This document shows, piece by piece, positions 57,401 through 64,000 of a stretch of 64,000 nt of DNA. This DNA is from Desmodesmus armatus. Taxonomy: Eukaryota; Chlorophyta; Chlorophyceae; Sphaeropleales; Scenedesmaceae. The stretch is taken from the NCBI GenBank assembly GCA_007449985.2, contig VIIQ02000664.1, forward strand, positions 62,001 to 126,000, in the 5' to 3' direction. The position numbers and the translations under genes are program-made. The notes below the pieces were generated by a model that did not search any database, had not been told where the DNA came from, and saw only the letters and a program-made list of their open reading frames with translations. Each line of letters starts with the position of its first letter. Within the stretch, counting starts at the first letter, position 1.

Positions 57401-59620
57401 GACCCCCCCCCCTGCCTGCACTCCCAGAAAGCACGCGCAAAAGTAGCTACTAGCCCAGCTGTTGTTGCCGCTCGCCCTCAGCCCCTCAGCGCGCACCTGC
57501 ATGTAGTGCACCTCGTCATCACCACCCTTCTGCAACCCCCACCTCCTACCACATCGTCCCCCTTGCCTGCACCCTCAGAAAGCACACGCAAACTGTACAG
57601 CTGCTAGCCCAGCTGTACAGTTGCCGCTCGCCCTCAGCCCCTGCGCGCGCACCTGCATGTAGTGCACCTCGTCACCACCACCCTTCTGCAACCCCCACCT
57701 CCTACCACATCGTCCCCCTTGCCTGCACCCTCAGAAAGCACATGCGTACTGTACAGCTGCTAGCCCAGCTGTACAGTTGCCGCTCGCCCTCAGCCCCTGC
57801 GCGCGCACCTGCATGTAGTGCACCTCTTTGAGGATGACCCACCCCCCTTGCCTACACTCCCGGAAAGCACGCGCAACAGTAGCTGCTAGCCCAACTGTAG
57901 TTGCCGCTCGCCCTCAGCCGCTCAGCGCGCACCTGCATGTAGTGCACCTCGTCAAAGATGACCCAAGCCACCTCGCGCAGCAGCTCGCTGCCCCTGTAGA
58001 TCATGCTGCGCAGGATCTCGGTTGTCATCACGATGCAGTTGGCATTGGGGTTGATGGTCACATCACCCGTCATGAGGCCCACATCACCAAACTCTTCCGT
58101 TAGCTCCCTGAATGCAGCAGGCAGCGTGCGTTATCGATTCAGGATGCGCCTGCGCCAAATGTGTCAGCATAGCGCGTACATGTGCAGCTAGCATATGGCC
58201 ACATGCTAGCTTGTGTGCCAGTGCTAAGGATGTTACATCCTGGCGCCAGCACATGCACAAAAGGATGGACTACAGCACACAGCTGCGCTACCAAAACATG
58301 CCGCTGCTGGTGTGCCTATAGATGGCGTTGTATTTCACCAGGTGGCAGTAGTTGCCAGCCTTGCATGCTGGCCTTTCAAGGCTAAGGGAAAGGTGCACTG
58401 TCACACGTGCTTTTGCTGACGAGTGCCTGCTCCAGCGGCAGACTGCTACATGTTGCAAACTGCCTGCGCACCTGAACTTCTGGTTGGATAGTGCCTTCAA
58501 AGGGCTGGTGTATATGACTCGCTGCTTGTCCCTGAACGCCATGGCAATGGCATACTCAGCAACCACTGTCTTGCCTGCTGAGGTGTGAGCAGCCACAAGC
58601 ACAGACTCACGCCGCTCCTGAAAGGCACACAGACAAATACAAACACCACACACGCATTGCTGGATGGCTGCTGGCAAGGCCAGCTTTATGCGTATGAAAC
58701 AACCGGGCCAAGGCACACAGGTGGGGTCGCATGTGCAACCACCCCAAGCCCAGCACGGGGGAGGCAACAGTGTGTGGGATGCACCAAGTACTTCCAGCCA
58801 GTGCGCATGGCTGGCTTAAAAAATTAGGCTGGCCAGCCCCACATCATGCCTGCAGATGCAGGACCAGGCTTGCCGTCGTAGAAAACCTGGCAACTGCCTT
58901 TCAACCAAGGTGGTGTGCACTGCTTTACGCGGGTTGAGTGTGGCAACTGAGTATGACAGCTGATGAGCCTTCTGCTCTGTTTCAACTGCCTGATGGAATC
59001 CACGCACCAGGCATGCAACTGAAGTTTTTTGGAAGGGATCCAGCTCGAATGGGTAGACCTTGGCTGGGGTCCCCGTGAAGATGGGCTCCATGAGAGTCCC
59101 TGTTACGGTTGCAGAAAAGCAGAGATGTTCCAACTGGTGGTGTGCGCTGGCTGTCAGATCCTCTGAGGATCTGACAGCCTTTTGACTGCCCCAACTGCAG
59201 TTGGCCAACCACAGACTGACCAAAGTGTGTGCGAACTGACGGTCCATTCACTTGGCACCGCTTGAAGCACTGTTTGCTGAGCAGCAGCACTGATCAGGGA
59301 GGCACTGCTGTGCTTGCTGGCCTTCATCAGTAGGCAAGTAGCAACTAGTCCACCACTGCTGCCAACGCATCTGGTAACGCACCATAAACTGCTGCATCCC
59401 GCTGGACGTCTGGCTCAAAGCCTTCTGGCACTGCCACAGTATGTGTGCTGGTTTTTGTCCTTGGCACTGCCTTTTTTGCCTTCTTGCTGAGACCACTGGG
59501 TTCCCTGACCACCTCCTCATGCTTCCTCTTGGCTGCCTCTCTTGCTGCTGCTGCCCTAGCTCTGCCCTCATCAGTTCCATCTATGGGAGCTACTTGATCT
59601 GGAGGTATTTCTGCACTCAT
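48474..59620 (-). CDS. MTR4: MTR4 (Ski2-like DExH RNA helicase of the nuclear exosome)
   Basis: About 23 exons encode 1,100 residues. From 5': 59620-59383, 59099-59008, 58617-58472, 58107-57933, 56705-56643, 56442-56290, 55958-55826, 55549-55381, 55224-55131, 54680-54531, 54084-53972, 53548-53419, 53157-53008, 52625-52545, 52106-51990, 51776-51312, 51036-50904, 50580-50494, 50211-50064, 49815-49721, 49376-49332, 49099-48965 and 48659-48474. Motifs in order: AHTSAGKT (I), [13 protein letters not shown] (II, about 212), FLSATLSN (III), [10 protein letters not shown], a Gly/Arg-rich linker, [39 protein letters not shown] (VI), the arch/KOW start IIRVKEG with [16 protein letters not shown], and the closing FEGSIIR and IMFSASLYL. 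The RPTPLEHY and LNMPART wording separates MTR4/HEN2 from SKI2. It unwinds RNA for the nuclear exosome. All junctions keep phase except 50904/50580, which leaves one extra base, so a micro-exon or another donor is likely there. The arch carries an Ala-rich insert. Confidence 0.93.
57140..57965 (-). repeat. Tandem echoes of the DEVH exon end with its 5' splice site
   Basis: The 3' end of MTR4 exon 4 plus its donor (coding for FDEVHYMQ, then CAG|GTGCGC) recurs downstream in the intron. Echoes lie at about 57801-57840, 57644-57671, 57490-57518, 57369-57403 and 57231-57270, after the true exon end at 57933. Units of 120-155 bases also share GCGAGCGGC and AGCTGGGCTAGCAGC intron blocks. Echo quality varies; those at 57369 and 57801 are closest to the true exon. 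Confidence 0.85.
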
Positions 59621-60207
59621 TTTGAGCTGTTGTATGTGAACGTGGTGAGCTATTGCAAGTATCGGTGCTGGTGAAGGTGATGGTCCGAGTTGTCAGCAGC
59701 AAGCCAATACTGCTGCAAGACTGCTGCAAGCTGGAGAGTGACCACTCACGAGTACCTACGTGCCCGTGAAAGCAGATGCGCTCTACTGACGTCGCAAGAG
59801 TTGCCCTGGTGGTTAGCACTGCTATAGCACAGCCCTGACCTTATACTAAATAGGAAGGAAATAGCGAAAGTCCAGCGTGGGCAGATAGGGTGGTTTCATC
59901 CAATCTTCCTGCAAGTTTGGAATGAAAGCTCCTACCTTTACTTGGCTTGAGAGGTGTTTATTAGGAGTGGTGGTTAAGGCCGGGCAAAGCCTGCAGTTTC
60001 CTTAGCCAAAAGCAAAACGACAAAGCTCCCAATGCCAACAGTAGCTGGAGTTTATGCTCATAGCAGAGGGAACTGAACCGTGTTGTCGTTCGGTGATCAG
60101 ATCAGGTTCAATTCAAAAAAATACAGTTGCAGTCCATTCCTTGCGCGGCTTTCTAGTGGTACAGAGTGCAGCTTACGGTGTGTTCCCATGCTGCACCACC
60201 AGCCATC
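59621..60207. promoter_or_regulatory. Divergent promoter between MTR4 (-) and the Ala-rich gene (+)
   Basis: A 590-base head-to-head spacer. No TATA-type box is obvious. A shared bidirectional promoter is possible. Confidence 0.45.
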
Positions 60208-63009
60208 ATGGCTCTCCTTCGGCTGACAGAAGCACAGTGGAAGAGCAGCTTCAGGGGGTTGTCAAGGCATGCACGAGGCAACCCCACCGCAAGAGTCCCC
60301 ACTAAAGAGTATCCTTGGCAAAAGGTTTTTATTCTGATACACGGAGAGCAGGATGATGCCGCCCCATTGCTTACAGCTGCAGTAGAAGACGTGCTCAACT
60401 GTGCAGCGGCGCAGAAGCACAGCCTGCAGGATGCCCTGAGCGCTGCACACAGCACCGATGACAAGCACCTTATGATCCTCAGGGTAGGTGCATGAAGAGC
60501 AGCAGGAGCACAGGCAAAGCTGCAGCCCAGCCTTTCAACCACCAACCACCACTCTTGCTGCTGTGTGTCTGTTCAGGCTGTTGCACGGTTCCTGATCAAC
60601 CAGCCAGCCAACAGCCACTGGAGGGGCATGTTCAAGAACGAGAGGGACGAGGTGCAGGAGCTGGAGGAGACAGTGGAGTTCATCGCCAAGGACGTGCTGA
60701 TGCCAGACCTCCCTCACTTGGTGGCGCACCTGGAGTTTGCGGAAAGCCAGAACATCACTACTGGTGGGTTGCACTGTGGGTTGACGGGGATAGACACGCA
60801 CCGCCATGGGTGTTCAGTACTGGCTGAGCATCCCCTGACTGCCTGCTTCGAATGCTGTTATGATGATGCAGGTGCCCAGGCAGCAGGCGGGCCACCACAG
60901 CAGCAGCAGCCCCCACCGGCCGCAGCTGCAGCAGCGGCCGCGCCAGCAGCAGCGGCGGCGCCAGCAGCAGCGGCCGCGCCAGCAGCAGGGACCATGCCAG
61001 CAGCAGCAGCAGCGGCCGCGCCAGCAGCAGGGACCATGCCAGCAGCAGCCACGCCAGCAGCCCCAGAGCCCCTGTCAGCAGCAGCACCGCCAGCAGCAGC
61101 AGCAGAGGCGCCAGTAAGCCGCAAGAGGCAGAGGCCCCTGTCTGAGTCACAGCTTGCAAACCTGCAGAAAAAGCCCTGCATAAACCCAGATTGCAGCCAG
61201 TTTCTGCCATGTGCAAGCAAGCTGTGCAAGGGAGAGAATGGGTGCGGGGCAAAGCAGCCGACCAAGAGTGAGATAGAGCTGCAGGAGCTGTCGGCGCCCA
61301 TCGCCCAGTACACGGGCAACGGTCCCCTGCCTGAGGCACAGCGGAGCACTCAGTCGCTGGCCAACGTGACCAAGGCGCTGCAGAGGCCATCGCTGTTGAA
61401 GGAGGTGAGCACCACCTCACGGTTGCCTTGCCGACGGCGGGCGGTTGTGCGGCTGAGCTGATCGTGTCCAGGAGTGCCAAAGCTTCCACTGATCTGAACG
61501 GCTGCTCAGGAAGCAGCATCAGGTGTACTATGATGCGTCTCAGCGAGCTGCATGTGCTGAATATATGCGCATGTGCTGGATATATGCGCATGGTGTGTTT
61601 CCCTGTCGATGTGCTGAATATATGTGCGTGGTGTGTTTGCCTGTCAATGTACTGAATCTATGCGCATGGTATGTTGCCTGTCATGCAGCTAAGGGCAGCC
61701 GCCGAGGACACTGGCCTGGAGGTACGGCTCGAGGCTTCAGGCTACGTCAAGTCCTCAGCACCTGTCAGCGACCAGAACACAGTCCACCACGAGGGAATGT
61801 ATATCTCGCCATTTGACACTGGCATCCCAGGCCTCCGCGTGGTGAACTATACAAGGTCGACTGGAGGCGTGCTGCGCAGCGCGGCGGAGCAGCCCTGCTT
61901 GGAGCCTGGTGTCGCCCCGCCCGTGCCCAAGGACATCCAGGCCCTGCGCTCTGCCAAGCAGACCATCATACTGCACACCAACTGGGTAGGTCACGTGGCT
62001 GCATGCTCACTGCTGACAAAGCTGTTGTGACTGTTCTTCTGTACTACCTGTGGCTCACAGCAGCCGCATGTTTATGGCATCCACAGCAGCAGCGCTGTGT
62101 TCAACATACACACAGCATCTGTGTGTTGAGTAGCTTGATGGCAGCAATGAATTCAGTGGGGCTTGACAGATAGTGCGTAGAGGTACTGCGCGCCAACAGC
62201 AACACTCCTTGCACTGCTTTGACCAAGTGCATGCCCTGCACTGTGCTGTTGCACTGCTGTCGTGTGTGCAGGCCCTGAAAGCTGAGTATGATCGTGTGAG
62301 CGGGGCAGCAGCAGCAGCAGCGGGTGCGGGTGTGGGCGCAGGCGGGGCAGCAGCAGCAGCAGCTGGGGTTGGGGCAGCACAGGCGGGTGGCGCAGCAACA
62401 GCGGGTGCAGGTGCAGGCGGGGCACCAGCAGCAGCTGCTGCTGCAGGTACTGACGCCGCAGCAGCAGCAGCTGGGGGTGGGGGAGCACAGGCAGGTGACG
62501 CAGCAGCAGCGGGTGCAGGCGCAGGCGGGGCACCAGCAGCAGCTGCTGCTGCAGGTACTGAGGCCGCAGCAGCAGCAGCAGCAGCAGGTGGTGGGGGTGG
62601 GCAAGCACAGGCGGGTGACGCAGCAGCAGCGGCTGCTCGTGGGGTGCCGGGTGTGCCGATGCAGCCACCTGCTGTAGCGGAGCTTCTGCAGAACTACATC
62701 CCGGCTAATCCTGACTTTGTGTTTCAGCTGCTGGGGCAGGAAGGTTTCACTATTCTGCCTGCAGATGTGGCCGGTTCGGACTCAGCCCTGTGTGACGCTG
62801 TAATCAGCGCCGGCCCAGGTGCCCTGCCAGTTGTGAGGCGTGATGCAAGTGGCCAGCCTATCGTCAGCATTGCCACAGGCTTAGCATCCATCTACAAGCT
62901 CACGTCCAGCAGCAGCGTGCAGTTGATTCAGGTGCCTCAGTGCTTGGTGGTGCCCAGCACAAACCTGTCAGCAGACGTCCTGCAGCAGGTGCTGGGTCAC
63001 TCGAACTGA
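60208..63009 (+). CDS. Ala-rich protein with a Cys-patch, unknown family
   Basis: Five exons join exactly: 60208-60483, 60577-60763, 60872-61404, 61689-61985 and 62272-63009 (676 residues). The ATG at 60208 is the first true start; the frame opens upstream only with GTG. Residues 1-155 look helical and ordered (MALLRLTEAQWKSSFRG, HWRGMFKNERDEVQELEE). Two Ala-rich linkers follow; the second is encoded by a tandem repeat. Between them lie a basic KRQRPLSESQLANLQKK helix and a Cys patch with spacing C-x4-C-x5-C-x4-C-x6-C (CINPDC, then FLPCASKLCKGENGCG). After this comes an ordered block (YISPFDTGIPGLRVVNY). The C-terminal 125 residues (LLQNYIPANPDFVF, then YKLTSSSSVQLIQVP) are again ordered. A nuclear or RNA-linked role is suggested only by the basic and Cys parts. 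No family recognised; it could be lineage-specific. Confidence 0.72.
62335..62630 (+). repeat. Coding minisatellite for Ala/Gly-rich linker
   Basis: A unit of about 110-120 bases (GGTGCAGG, GCACCAGCAGCAGCTGCTG, GGTACTGA, then GGGGGTGGGG) occurs at least twice in near-identical form, at about 62385-62490 and 62491-62610, with a shorter worn start before them. It encodes [14 protein letters not shown] and GGGGAQAGDAA blocks without breaking the frame. Confidence 0.8.
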
Positions 63010-64000
63010 TTATGTGGTTGCTTTTGCAGGAGGTTGCAGCTGTGAGGTTGCACCAAGTGTGTGCGTGTGCGCCTGCATCAAGTACACATCTGCTCAACAG
63101 TACCATATTGTAGCATTCGGTTGATCCAGCACATGATGTTGTGGCCATGGGGTGTGGTTAGCGGCATGTCCGTATTTTTGCTTGGTTGACATGACCGATG
63201 TTGGCTGCTGTGCAGCGGCTCTGTTGAAGTTGTGTTTTGCTGTTGAGGGTAGTAGCTTGAGCAGCTGTGGGTGAGTATGCCACATGTAAAATGGCCATCT
63301 GTCTGCTGGTCCAAAATGGCATGGCAGTTGTGTCATGCTCCTGTTGAGCTTCTGGCGGGTGCTTTTGCCAGGGTGCGTGCCTGCGACGCGTATATTGCTG
63401 TAGCAAGCAAGGATGACGTAAGGGGTTGTCATTGTAACAGGTCAAGGCATCCAACAGGCTCCTGGACCAACAAGGGGTCAGCATGTGACAGTTGACTTTT
63501 GACTGAAGAAATGGCTTGCGCAGTTTATTGTCAGGTCAACGGTGTGCACAGCACATGCAAGGGCTCATCTGCCAGCCACAGTGTGTGCATGTCTGTTCAT
63601 GAATTAGTTCAGCCCTGGTAGGTGGTGAGGCATATCAACTTGAATCTGGCTGGTTGTGCCACAGCAGTGCGGCCATACTGTATCCTAGAGTTGCTAAACT
63701 GATGACTGTGCCTTGTATTATCAACTAATCCATATACATGCATACAGGGCACCAGGCCTAAACCACAGCAAACGCTTCAGCAAGCACGCTTGGTAAGCCA
63801 CAAGCCTCGGTCAATGGTGATTGTCCTATAACCAAGCATACACAAGTTCAGCAGGTACATTGTACATATAGGATAGATTTCAGCAGGTGCATAGTATATA
63901 CAGCATTCATGTCTTCCCAGTCACAAGGTTGAGGACTAGGGTGGTGGGGTTGAAGGAGTAGGGGGGTGGGGTTCAAGGAGTAGGGTGGTGGGGTTTCCAG
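63010..64000. other. 3' flank and spacer, with a terminal minisatellite
   Basis: No gene is seen. A 24-26 base unit (GGGGTTGAAGGAGTAGGG type) repeats about three times from 63936 to the end of the window. A short direct repeat of TTCAGCAGGT with ACAT or CATAG lies at 63847-63900. Confidence 0.55.

Noticed and set aside
60758..61591. 277-codon minus-strand frame opposite the Ala-rich gene
   Set aside because: Leu/Ala-rich mirror of GCA/GCAG repeats; the plus-strand exons chain in phase while this does not.

Overview
The window looks like nuclear DNA of a green alga (chlorophyte). It is moderately GC-rich, and its genes are cut by many short GT-AG introns whose 3' ends mostly read TGCAG or CAG. 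CTG/CAG and Ala/Gln-coding runs are frequent, and simple repeats sit in the introns. One gene is a photosynthetic assembly factor (CCB1) with a plastid-type leader. Several proteins resemble land-plant or algal homologues. I cannot name the species; a core chlorophyte such as a Chlorophyceae member is my guess. Gene models were built by hand from splice signals and reading phase. Most join without a frame break; the exceptions are stated.

Layout: 0.3-0.5 kb is the last exon of a gene lying outside the window. 1.8-9.3 kb (-) is a decayed copy of a giant surface protein: Pmp-type beta-helix repeats, a Cys-rich region and a multi-pass membrane domain. It carries an 863-bp inverted-repeat insertion and a one-base deletion. 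12.4-13.3 kb (-) is a small single-pass membrane protein. 14.3-16.1 kb (+) is a CPBP intramembrane protease. 16.8-19.4 kb (-) is an alpha/beta hydrolase with fragments of its own exons scattered in an intron. 20.3-23.4 kb (+) is CCB1, with a palindrome-bearing minisatellite in intron 2. 23.4-29.6 kb holds no gene I can support. 29.6-31.8 kb (-) is a Gln/His-rich probable regulator, and 33.1-34.0 kb (-) a 124-residue protein of unknown function. 34.5-38.9 kb (+) is a J-domain protein with a signal peptide and several membrane spans. 40.2-47.6 kb (+) is the intact copy of the giant beta-helix/membrane protein, inverted relative to the first. 48.5-59.6 kb (-) is the RNA-exosome helicase MTR4, in about 23 exons. 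60.2-63.0 kb (+) is an Ala-rich protein of unknown family.

The genes do not form one pathway; they are ordinary neighbours in a eukaryotic chromosome. Three (CCB1, and by homology or inference the hydrolase and the CPBP protease) probably act in the plastid. MTR4 acts in nuclear RNA decay, and the J-domain and beta-helix proteins enter the secretory route. The most notable structure is the inverted pair of beta-helix/membrane genes 31 kb apart, one intact and one decaying. A second theme is local tandem copying of exon edges, seen in MTR4 and in the hydrolase.
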